Shown here piece by piece: positions 45,741 to 55,861 of a DNA stretch of 64,000 bases (the stretch's first letter is position 1; the number at the start of each line of letters is the position of its first letter). The stretch spans positions 1,984,001 to 2,048,000 of the forward strand of contig NC_070570.1 in NCBI RefSeq assembly GCF_026914185.1, given 5' to 3'. The DNA is from Puccinia triticina. Its lineage: Eukaryota > Basidiomycota > Pucciniomycetes > Pucciniales > Pucciniaceae. Both the position numbers and the translations under genes were made by a program. A model generated the notes under the pieces. That model worked only from the letters and a program-made list of their open reading frames with translations. It was not told the origin of the DNA and ran no database searches.

Positions 45741-47146
45741 ATGGCCGAATCTCACGCCGGCAGGATGTCCGGGCTAATCAACTCATTCGAAGGGCTTCAA
45801 AGCGAAGCTCAGCAGATCCCAATCTACGAGGGTAAGCTACATACTTGCCACGTCATATTGCTACGAACCATAAGCAAAGATGGGAATATTGAATGATGTC
45901 TCTTTTGGTTTGCCTTCCCGCTTTAGATCAAGTTACAAAGGAAATGGCACGTATCCATGAAGAATACCGTCAGATCTGGGATCGAATCAACTACGGTCGA
46001 GGACCACGCGCCCTATTTAACGAAATCGCAATTCGAACACAGCTCTTAGCTAAACTAGAATCGATATGTTTACCTTGCTTACACGGTCACGTTTATGCGC
46101 TTTCGAAAGCACTTGTGCTCCGTCGATCGGATCCGCCGATTCACAACCAACCATTGCCATTCGTTTCCAAATTGAAATTGATGTTGAAAGTTTTATCAAA
46201 ACTGGAAAGCACCTTACGCGACATTAAATTCGCGATAGCTTGCATCAGTCCAGAACTAGATACTGAACAAATGAGGGAGGATAAAGATCTCAAGCAACTG
46301 AAGCTCTTCCCATGCTCAGGTTTAGCATTAAGAACGTACGCGACAACCGGACTAGTTACTGAATTACTTCGAATCTCTTGCGAATTCATCAAAGAATCCG
46401 GACACAACTTCTTTGAAGACCCTTCGAAGAGAAATGAAATAGAGTCGATGTCAGCTGCTTGCTTGGAATCAGTCAACCAGACGCTCATCTTCATCAGTCA
46501 CTCCGAAGCAAATATATTCCAAGGCGGCTGGGAAGTAAATATAAAAAAAATGAGTGGTTCGCTGGAGAAGTTTGTCAAGTTTGTCAATCGAACTCAAGCA
46601 GAAATAGACGAAGAAAACAGACTGTCGCTTGCCGATCAAGTTTCCACTGGCCCTGAAACCTCCCGCCCTGTGAGAAATACGTCCCAGCCGCCGCAAGAAG
46701 CCGAGAATCCACGACTTGCGCATGCGACGATATCAGTTATATCGATCATAAAACTATCGCGACTGCTTGTGGCAAAGCTTCTGAAGATGTCGACCGACAA
46801 AGAAAACTTGGCGATTGTCAGCGACCTGAGTTCCAGAGAGCTCGCACTGTTTGTCACCATGGTGGACGCTCTTACAGACAGTATTGAGAAACTTGTGGAT
46901 GCTCTGTGCGCAGACATTCCCGAAGATCAATATGATGATATTATAGTCATTAACACATCGATCTGCCATCTACTCACTGCTCCTAGGTTTATTTTGCAAG
47001 CTGTCCGGCATATCTTTCGCCCCGTCCATCACGATCAGCCTTTGGAAAAAATTCACCTCAAAGCTTGGTTTTATCGGTGGAATAAACTCCATCACTCGAC
47101 CGCAACCAACTTAGACAAGATTTTTGGACTCAACTTGCCCTTATAA
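45741..47146 (+). CDS. Tandem-family hypothetical protein C
   Basis: Exons 45741-45831 and 45927-47146 give 436 residues; the phase-1 junction joins YEG/D to QVTKEMARIHEEY. It keeps the head GRMSGLINSFEGLQSE and core IWDRINYGRGP, RTQLLAKLESICLPCLHGH, RRSDPPIHNQP, IACISPELD and IHLKAWFYRWNKLHH. The linker is short (QAEIDEENRLSLADQ), with no homopolymer, in contrast to A and B. Several conserved basic residues of the LPSLRRH motif are replaced (LPCLHGH), a sign of relaxed constraint or new specificity. Function is unknown. Confidence 0.85.
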
Positions 47147-47329
47147 CCTCTCCTACCTTCTTCATTCATCTTGGTCTTGCTTGATCTTCACAGTCATCCA
47201 TATCATTCCTGCATTCTACGACCAGTATATCAAAGAAACCCCCCAAATTTTTCCATCTGGATGTGAATACTTCAGTTTTGCAGCCATTTTGATAAAGCTT
47301 AATATCTTTTGAGAAAAGAGGCAGACAAG

Positions 47330-47595
47330 GCCGGTAAACCAGTCGTTTCTCTCCAAGAGTGGCTTCTACCACAGGATATCTGGGGCTCTAAGCCTCTAGG
47401 CGTGGTAATCTTCCATATCAAAGTTCAAAAGTCCTGCTCCGGTGGCCAAGCATGTGATTGAATAGCCTATCAGTCTTTCTTACAACGCTCATGGAGTAAC
47501 ATTATTTTTTTTAAAAAAAGGAAAACTGACTTCTTGGCTGGTGAGTTGCTCGCGCCAAACATGCCCAAGTGACCCCAGAAGACAAGAAAAAACAT
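47330..47595 (-). pseudogene. Relic of the WDR6-like gene (exon 2/intron/exon 3), after gene C
   Basis: It corresponds to 39550-39795 and to the relic at 42640-42912: shared text includes ggcgtggtaatcttcca, aaagt-c-aaagtcctgctccggtggcc, ggaaaactgacttct, and gcgccaaacatgcccaagtg. It is more decayed than the other relic. Confidence 0.75.
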
Positions 47596-47929
47596 CCAGT
47601 TGTGTGGCAACGTGAACTCTCCTGAACTCTTTTTGGAAAATAGAGATTAGCCTGGAGTGGAGGGCTGTTGTCTGGCGCTGAAATGTGTATCATTACAACA
47701 AAAACTTGCTGAACTGCTAGCAGTTCACATGTGGGTTACTGCTGTGGAACTGCTCTTCTAGCTCCACCCAAACACACATAAGCTTTTTTTGCACAGTCAC
47801 TGTGCATGCATTGAAGCTTGGTCAATATTAAGCCTTGACAAAGGCTTGTGTAATACCTTGCTTGGAGTTCTCCATTTCAACTGATTTTCCAGTCCAAGTT
47901 GTTATCCCACAATCTGGGCTCTGCATATC

Positions 47930-48525
47930 GGCCAAAATGTGACAAACCTGTGGACAGAGGCAGGGTTTGTCAGTTCATAAAGCAAGTTTGGTGTGCCAGT
48001 GTGTGCCACACCACCAAGGCTCTGCCCATTAGACCCTGGGTGCCTCTCCTTGAACCCATACCAGGGTGACATGGTGCATACAGCTCTCCACTTTTCAGTT
48101 GTTGTTTCTTCTGTATCTCTTGGTGATAGACCCGCAAGCTTTTCCCTTCTCCCTCTGTCAAATCATCCAATGGCACATATCCATGACAAATATCTGCCAA
48201 TCAAGCATTGGATCAATTTGATTCAAGACCAACACGTCCGATTCAACCAGATTGGAATGCAAACTCAGCTCTTAGCTCAACTAAAATCAAAATTGTTGAC
48301 TTGAGTTGTCACACTCATCCGCTTTTGGAAGCACTGCTTCTCCCTCAATTGGATCTGCCACATGCCCGTCATTTACAAATTGAAAATAGTCTTGGAGGTT
48401 TTACCAAAAATGGAGACTGCCTTACACAACATTACATTTTTCATGCCTTATTTCTTTCCAGCTCTATATTTCAAAGAAATGAAAGGCAAGTGAATTTGCA
48501 AGCAAAGTTCTTCAAATCTTAGTAC
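47930..48525 (+). pseudogene. Decayed family copy D with its promoter
   Basis: Upstream text at 47935-47975 matches the gene A promoter but with CpG changed to TpG or CpA. From about 48170 the translation follows exon 2 of the family (HIHDKYLPIKHWINLIQDQ, QTQLLAQLKSKLLT), hits a stop at 48301, and continues in another frame (MPVIYKLKIVLEVLPKMETALHNI). The similarity ends near 48500 and the C-terminal half is missing. Exon 1 is not recognisable. Confidence 0.8.
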
Positions 48526-49140
48526 AAGTATAACAAAAGAAATATTTATATCTTAAAGGCAGATAAACCTGTGTGATATCTTAGAGATAACAAGTAGAAA
48601 CTAAATATAATATGTGATGGTGATTTTGTTGAGTATTTTTGCTTGAGATAAGTAATGTTTCTATGCAACAGAACCAAAGCACTATTGTTAGTATTTAATC
48701 TAACAATCAACTATAGAATACATTTCAATATCAAATTGAATACTTTACTTGAAAAGTTTTGGCATCAAAAACTTTGATAACACTTTTAGTTATTCTTTTC
48801 AAGACAGACTGATAGCAAGAATATTTGCTTGTCAGTAGTTCTTGGTTCCTTTATTTTCTTCAAGGATTAGAATCAAGAGCTTGCATTGATTTTGATCTTT
48901 GATCCTCATCAATAATGAATATGAAATCATTCACTATTGAGCACATCACTCCTTTTCCAATTGGCTGTTCTTCTTCAGAACAAGTCAAATCTGCAAGTGG
49001 GCACAAATATTGTAATGCAATGCATCAGCACAACATTTGCAAGAAGCATTGTATTTTAGCTTGTTTAGCTGGTATTAGACTTAGTTTTTCTTATTTGATA
49101 GAAGCCTTTGGCTCTATGTAATATGGCTTATCATTGCAAG

Positions 49141-49360
49141 AAAAACTCTAGAAACTGCCAGCAGAAGTGGAAGTGTGGCATACTCCAGTGTAACTGCCAT
49201 TGTAACTGCACATAATTACATCATCCCCTTTCATGCACTGTCACTGTGCAATGCAAAAAGTGACTGTGCATTCCAACTTGGTTTAAATAACCTTTGAGGA
49301 ATGCTTGAGTATCACCTCAAGCTTCTGCATCTCAACTGCTAGCAGTTTCTAGAGTTTTTT
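49141..49360. mobile_element. MITE candidate with terminal inverted repeats
   Basis: The left end aaaaactctagaaactgcc and the right end (reverse complement aaaaactctagaaactgct) form terminal inverted repeats of about 24 bp around a non-coding interior of about 170 bp. No clear target duplication is visible. No transposase is present, so movement would depend on a related element. Confidence 0.6.
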
Positions 49361-50937
49361 GTACACTTTGGCAAAAAGGCTAAGGAATTGAGCCATGTTG
49401 TCTCTTACAGCATTTCTCTGTTTCTCTTTACATCTAGCTTGGAAAATATACTCACAAATGATTTCTCCTTCTATTTGAGTGGAATTGGCTCTGCTGGTCT
49501 TTCCTTGTTTGACTTTATCTAAAGGGTGGGATTGAGGCATTAGCTCTCATCGGATAACATTCATATTTAATATTCCAGCCACTTAACTTTGGCACTTGAT
49601 GTTATTCTTTCTGTGAGTGACTTGAAGCTGAGTTTTTTCTCAAGCCTAAACTTCTTGCTTGTGTGGGTAGAACCTGTTGAAATTACAGTGTCGCCGGTCT
49701 CTCTTTCCTCCTCTTTCCCTTCCATGTCACAATTTTTCTCTCCCTGTCACTCCCTCACTCCCTTCAGAGGCATATACAATGTTCACCTTCTGTCCCACAA
49801 TCCGTCCCCAATATTGTAATAGCTTGAAGACCCCCAGCTTAGAAAAGAAACAAGACCCATCTGCTTTCTGTGTGCTTTTCCCTGAGGTCTCTACAGCATA
49901 CAACCTCTTGTAGCGTGTGCTCTTTTTTGCCACGCAAGCTAGCAGCTTCCAGCCCTTGTTGAGGGCTTCCTTGGCCCCCTTTGTTGTTGTACTCTGAGTA
50001 TCCTCAAGGTTGTTTTAATATATATGGAGTGAACTTCTGAACACTCCAATTTAACCCACTTTTGGAGTGAAACTTTGTTCACTTCAACATTTGTTGGAGT
50101 AGACACAAGTTCACTCCTTTTTTGGAGTGCATGTAGTAAATATTTGGAGTGCATAAAGCCGGCCCCTTATTCAAAATCCATTCAAACAAAACTGAAACAA
50201 AAACCAATTCAGTTTGGACATCAACAACCCTGGTTGGACTGGAAATTTCAAATATCTTTCAAACTACATTCAATCCTTTGGTGAATTTTTTAGTTTATCT
50301 CAAAGGCTTGTCCAAATGTACCAAGCAGTGCACCTTTGAAGTTTTTAAGTGAAACCTTAAAAGTGCACCTGTGGTGTAGCCTTGGTAGCGGCATTAGCCG
50401 GAATCTTTGGCTTTGGTTGCAGGGGTTGGAGCCATTTGGACCCGGTGTGGCCCTTAATTGGTCCGGCCCGGGGTTTGCAGGGGTGTCTCCGCTGGGGTTG
50501 GACTCAACTGCTTTTTGTGACCTGGTCACCCAAGCTTAACTAAGCCTCTCCACGGAGGCTCAAAACGTCTCCAAATGAGAGGCTTGGGACTAAAGTCACA
50601 TTCTTTGCCTGAGGCTGACAGGCTTTTGCACAGAAAATCACAAGTTTGGTTTTTTGCATCTCTATTGCATCTCTCTTAAATTTCAATTCAAAGCCCCGTA
50701 TACCAGGTTATAGCCCTCAATCTGAGCTGTCTTGTACATATTTTTCCAAGTAAAACCATCAAAAACTGGCTATTATTATGAGTGTGAGGGCTATTTTTGA
50801 GAGTTTTGTCCCTTTTTTCCTTCAGCTATTAGCTGTAGAAAATAATGCCTTTTTCTTTGGCTAAAAGCCAAAGGACAGCGGAGCTGGCCGGGCCAGCTCC
50901 ACTGGAGCTAGCGCTCTGGCTGGCGCTGGATGAGCTG

Positions 50938-51175
50938 GCATACATTGTATTGGTGTATCCAATACATACCAATACAATTTATTGCTGTATCCAATACAAA
51001 GCAATACAATGTATTTTTGTATCCAAAAAATAGCAATACATTGTATTGATGTATCCAATATGTACCAATATGTGCCAATGTATCCAATACAAGGTATATT
51101 TGAATTGGATACGTATCTGATACATACCAATACATATCCAATACACAACAATACATATCCAATACAGTGTACTAT
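50938..51175. repeat. Degenerate tatccaatac repeat cluster
   Basis: The motifs tatccaatac and accaatac(a) recur more than ten times in variable spacing, giving Tyr/Ile/Cys-rich frames on both strands that are compositional. The cluster is a diverged minisatellite or part of a mobile element. Confidence 0.75.
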
Positions 51176-52069
51176 ATGTGAGAATTCCAGCTTAGGGGAA
51201 AGGGGTCTAACTCATAAATTGAGGAAGACACCCGGAACCAAAATAGCTGCGGACTTTGGCAAGCAAACACAAACCACTTCCGCAGTCTAAACCAGCGCCG
51301 CAGGGGGTCGTGAAACTGAATTCATCACTTTGATGCAAACAGATCCAACGCAGGTGAGCAGTAAGGTTAGGCTTGTTGAAAATCCCGGCCCATGTTTGCT
51401 CATTGAAAGAATCTCAGCTAGCACCAAAGGTAAGCAGCTGCAGAGATCTAACAACAAGCTGTTCAGATAGTTTCTAATGCACTATCACGTTTTCTTAGAC
51501 AGAACTGTTGAAGAAAAACAGACCAATCACACCAATACCGCTCAAAGAGCAGGAGAACATATTGGTGAGTGACTTGTGTAGCTATATAAGCAGAAGCAAA
51601 AGGCAGATGCTGATGGAACGTTGGACTATCTTAGACAACATTGCATTGCTTCTTTGCCGTTTTGCCAAAGGCAAGTGAGAACTCACTTGGGTCCAAAGAA
51701 CAATTGTGTAAGGCACAAATACACCTGTGGGAGAAACTAAGAGAAAGACAAGAAACTGACAAATGTCATTTCTTGCGCTAGACCGTTGCCAAGCAATAAA
51801 TTTTCTTATTTCATTTCTATCCTCAATCTAAAGTAGAGAGTGGCACTTGTACCTGCTCCTATATAAATTTTCTATCAATCAGGATGTTTTCTTTTACTCA
51901 AATAATCAGATAGTCTATAGAGTCTGATTCAAATATAAACTCCTAGTTCTTTAAAGTTTTTCACTATACACCTTGCCAAGTGTTTTTTATATATGTAAAA
52001 CCCTAACCCCTGACCCCTAAGCCCCAACCCCCAAAAAACTGCCCCCTAACTCCCAAATGGGGCATGGGG

Positions 52070-52145
52070 GCATTGGGAATTGAACTGGCAACCTTGCTGT
52101 AAGGGGCTTGTGGAAAACCACTAGGCTAACAACCATTGGCTGTGT
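52070..52145 (-). repeat. tRNA-derived SINE-like head
   Basis: On the minus strand, TAGCCTAGTGG (52128-52118) fits a Pol III A box and GTTCAATTCCC (52084-52074) fits a B box, with the right spacing. The flanks do not pair as an acceptor stem, so it is not a functional tRNA. Confidence 0.45.
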
Positions 52146-52576
52146 TGCCCAGGTTTTGTGGCTAGGTTCCTATAAACTCAGCTCTGCTAGCCCAGGCAGC
52201 TCCAGCGCTTGTTTGGCTTTTAGCCAAAGAAAAATGCACATTTTTCTTCAGCTAAGAGCCAAAGAATTATATTGCCACTGGTGATTCCTGAGCAATAGAA
52301 ATAAGTCATTGGATCATCCAAAGGTTGAGGTTGGACACACTCTCACAGTTTTTTTCAGAATTGAATCAATATTGGCAGGTTTCTCAAGGGCATAGGTGAG
52401 GAGTCCAAAAGGGTATTGAAGTATGATTTCTAACCTTACTTTCATGTGTTTGGGCCAGACTGGCTATCTGGTTTACATCAGGCCGGATGGCTCTCAGGTG
52501 GAATTTTGACATCATTTTGTTAGGGGAGGGTGGTAGGTGTTGTTTTGGACACACAAGAATATCAACAATGAAATTA

Positions 52577-52763
52577 CAAGTACAATACATGGAGCGTATC
52601 TGGTAAATGTTTTTGATTGAAGATACAGACCTACAAGTCCTATTTTTTGTTTTTAGCCCTGATTATGTATAGGAATCGGATGGCTGAAAACAAAAAATAT
52701 GACATGTAGGTCTCCATCTTCAATGAAAAAAATTTACCAGATAGGCTCCATGTATTGTACTTG
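52577..52763. mobile_element. Foldback element
   Basis: Two arms of about 82 bp, 52577-52658 and 52682-52763, are near-perfect reverse complements, starting caagtacaatacatggagc and ending in the matching gtattgtacttg, around a spacer of about 23 bases. The element would form a long hairpin if transcribed. No coding capacity. Confidence 0.8.
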
Positions 52764-53380
52764 TTCCAGCGTTGAGAATATGTAGAAATAAAATCAGACT
52801 CTGAAGGTGCCGGAGGCTGTGAAGAAATTCAATGAGTAGAGGGTGATTCAGGGGTTAGAAGGAATTTTTCAACATTTGGCTGGGCAGATGTTGGACATTA
52901 GGCAAAAGTCCCTCTCGCAAACGGCAGGGTGCTTGCGGGGTAGGGAGGGACTCGTGTTTGTTGTGACTAGAAAAACCGTTGAATCTGTATTGCTCCTCCC
53001 CAACCTCCTCTTGTCTCCCGCATACTCCAAATGTGGAGTTTGTCCACCCCACACTACAACAGTGTTAAGTTCGCTGGTCACCGGGTTGTGGGAGAATTGA
53101 GACATGCGTAAGATCTGATGCTTGGATAAATAAAAAGATGTCGGAGACTCGGAGTGGCCGGGAACCAGGTGGCTGAGCTGGCTGAGCGCGATTCCATGAG
53201 ATCGAAACGTGGACTAAAAACTGCCCGGACACGAGCGTCCGGACGTTTGTCGGACAGAGGCTGTCCGCCGAGTTCCGAGCTCCGGACCCGGCAAAGGCTG
53301 TCCGCCAGCAGCCCGGACCGCACATTTCTGCCGTGGGGGAGACCCCAGCATCGTTGTATTCCGAACGCTGGATGCGCACG

Positions 53381-54792
53381 ATGGCTGACGCTCAAGACGG
53401 CGCGATGTCCGGGGTAATCAACTCGTTCGAGGCGCTTCAGAGCGACGACCAAAAGGAACAGATCCTAAACTACGAGGGTGTGGCACGACTCCGTATTAAG
53501 TCCTATGAACCATGAGCAAAGATGGCGAGACTGACGGGGTGTCTGTTTTTGGACTGCCGCTCACTGCAGGTTTGGTCCGGAAGGAGATGACCCGCATCCA
53601 TGACGAATATCTGTCGATCTGGGATGGGATCAATTATGGCAAAGAGCCACGGGTTATATTTGACGAACTCGCAATCCGAACTCAGCTCTTGGCTAAACTG
53701 CAGTCAAAATCGTTGCCTAGCTTACGCCGTCACGCCAATGGGCTTTCGAAGGCCCTGCTCCTCTGTCGCTCGGATCCGCCACTCGACAATCAACCAGAGC
53801 CCGCCGTGTACAAAATGAAACTGGTCTTGAAAGCTCTGTCGAAACTGGACAGCACGTTGCGCGACATCAAATTTGCGATCGCTTGTATCAGTCCAGACCT
53901 GGATATCGAAAAAATGAGAGACGATAAAGATTTCAAGCAATTGAAGTTCTTCAGATCGTATCGTTTAGCCGTCAGAACTTACGCGGTCACCGGAATCGTA
54001 TGCGAACTCCTTCGGATCTCGTGCGGACACGTCAAAGAATCGGGACACATGTTCAATGAAGACCCCTCGAAGAGACTCGGGGTCGAGACGATGGCGACTG
54101 CTTGCTCGGAATCAGTCAACCAGACGCTCATCTACATGAGCAAATCCGAAGTGAATATCTTCCAGGACGCCTGGGAGTTAGACATCGAATCGATGAGTGA
54201 TTCGCTCGAGAAATTCGTCAAATTCATGCACCAATCGCAGTCCGAATTGAAAGAAGAGGAGGAAGAATACAGCCATTCGCTCGCCGGGCGAGGTCCCCCT
54301 GGTGCTCACAGCGCCCGCCCTGCGAACAACGCATCCCAGCCGCCAATCCCCACCGATCCGCAACTTTCGCATACGACAATATTCGTGATATCGATCATAA
54401 AGCTGTCGAGGATGTTGGTGGCCAAGATACTGAAGATTTCGACCGGCAAAGAGAACTTGACGATGGTCAGCGATCTGAGTTCCAGAGAGCTCGAGCTGCT
54501 CGTCAGGACGACCGAAGCGCTTTCAGACAGCATCGTGAAACTTGTGGGTGCTCTGTCCGATGACGACCCCGACCACCAATTTGATGCTCTTATGACCATC
54601 AAGAGATCGATCTCGCATCTGCTCAGCGCTCCCAGAGTCATCCTAGAACTCCTCCAGCATATCTTTCGCCCCGTTGATCCCGATCAGCTTTCGTCCAAAA
54701 TTCATCTCAAGGCTTGGTTTAATCAGTGGAATATACTGTATCACCTGGCCACTCGAAACTTCGTCGGGGATCTCGGATTCCCCATACCCTGA
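53381..54792 (+). CDS. Tandem-family hypothetical protein E
   Basis: Exons 53381-53477 and 53570-54792 give 439 residues; the donor is GTGTGG and the acceptor ctgcag, with the same phase-1 junction. The head is GAMSGVINSFEALQSDDQK. The core motifs are intact (IWDGINYGKEP, RTQLLAKLQSKSLPSLRRH, CRSDPPLDNQPEP, IACISPDLD), and the C-terminus has FVISIIKLSR, STGKENLTMVSDLSSRELELL and IHLKAWFNQWNILYHLATR. The linker has only a short acidic piece (KEEEEEY). Codon third positions are richer in G/C than in A-C. It is separated from the others by about 5 kb of repeats. Function is unknown. Confidence 0.85.
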
Positions 54793-55290
54793 GCACTCCT
54801 ACCTTTTCCATTGATCTTCGCAGTCATGAATATTCTTCCAGCATTCCAATCTAACTAATCCAAAGGACACCCCCGAATATTTCTATCTGAATGTTAATAG
54901 TTGACGTTTGCAGCCATGTATTATAATCTTATCATAGCTTATTTCTGTGGTCTTGAGAAAAGTGATATGCAAGGCCGACAGAGGCCGTCGTTCTTCGCTA
55001 TTCATTAACGCTTTATTCGCCTCGAGTTAAACACTCCTCCTGCCGTCCAATGCTTTCGACGCCCAATCGAAAGTGGCATGTAATCAGGAGCTCGGGTGAT
55101 GCCGTGCAAGGAATTGGGCAGCGGACTGTGCACTCTTGCCCTGGAAAGATAGTGTCTTCGAATACCCTCTGCTCGTCCGGCCACAATGGTAAATATTGTC
55201 CAAATAGAGTCTCAACATCTTGCTACACACACACACCCTAGGGCGCGAGTTCACAAAACACGTCAAAACAATCACATTTGTCTGTCTGAT

Positions 55291-55350
55291 TACCGATCAT
55301 TCTCCATTCAGTGGGCTAATTACCGATCATTCTCCATTCAGTGGGCTAAT
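55291..55350. repeat. Perfect 30-bp tandem duplication
   Basis: 55291-55320 is repeated exactly at 55321-55350 (unit starting taccgatcattctcc). Confidence 0.95.
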
Positions 55351-55439
55351 ATATATCTACACGGTTGGCTTTTGGGCAGGATTGTATGGCTGCTTAGAAC
55401 ACGCACCAGCGTTTTCTTTGATGTCAATTCATAAGAAAG

Positions 55440-55861
55440 ATGAGAGAAGCAGAAAAGTATCGAAAAGATGGGGTTTTAGGCCGATGTACGATAGTGAAAA
55501 AGGCAAGGCAAAAGATCAATCATGCAAGAGGGGCGGGACGTCGACAATTTGTTTTTCGTGATCACGCCCTGCTCCTTGACTGCAGAAATTTTTTTTTAGC
55601 TACTGATGATCAAAGATGATTAGAGAAGAGCATCGAATTTTTTTGAGGTCGATTTATACTTTAGGAAGAAAGGCCAGACGAAAATGGAAGGTCAACCAAT
55701 CACGCAAGAGGGCCAGAAAGTCGATGGATTCGGTTTTGCGGCCGCGCCCTTCGCCATCTTGATGCGGAAGGAATTGTTGTTGCTGCTGATGATCAAGGAG
55801 ATAAGAAGTATCGAAAAAAGGTTGGAAAGTCGATTTCTACAGTAATGAACAAGGCCAATGA
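55440..55861 (-). pseudogene. Two decayed tandem copies of the last exon of the RRM gene
   Basis: Spaced about 175-185 bp apart, copies near 55510-55640 and 55690-55800 resemble 55862-55980. Shared marks are the atcaatcatgcaaga / atcacgcaagaggg start, gtcgac-atttg / ctcgacgaatttgc, gccctg/gcccttcgcc/cctcttcccc, and gctgatgatcaa / gctgaagatcaaa. In the middle copy the minus strand still reads HQQQQQFLPHQDGEG, like the QQQHPLLQRHDGEE of the real exon. Confidence 0.65.

Larger units (their letters stand above)
48526..53380. other. Repeat-rich gap between copies D and E
   Basis: Apart from the separately listed elements, no gene is supported. Frames here are short and lack motifs. At about 50035-50155 the motif (t)tggagtg recurs about six times. 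The sequence just before gene E (53190-53330) is GC-rich with two copies of aggctgtccgcc. Confidence 0.4.

Noticed and set aside
47695..47900. Possible terminal inverted repeats resembling the MITE at 49141
   Set aside because: The ends match only partially (aacttgctgaactg against aacttggactgg), below what I would call a TIR.
50380..50460. Possible tRNA-like sequence on plus strand (tagccttggtagcggc ... ggttggagcc)
   Set aside because: The B box lacks the core TTCGA and no stems pair; too weak to list.
50908..51290. Tyr/Ile/Cys-rich frames on both strands
   Set aside because: Translation of the tatccaatac repeat cluster; no independent support.
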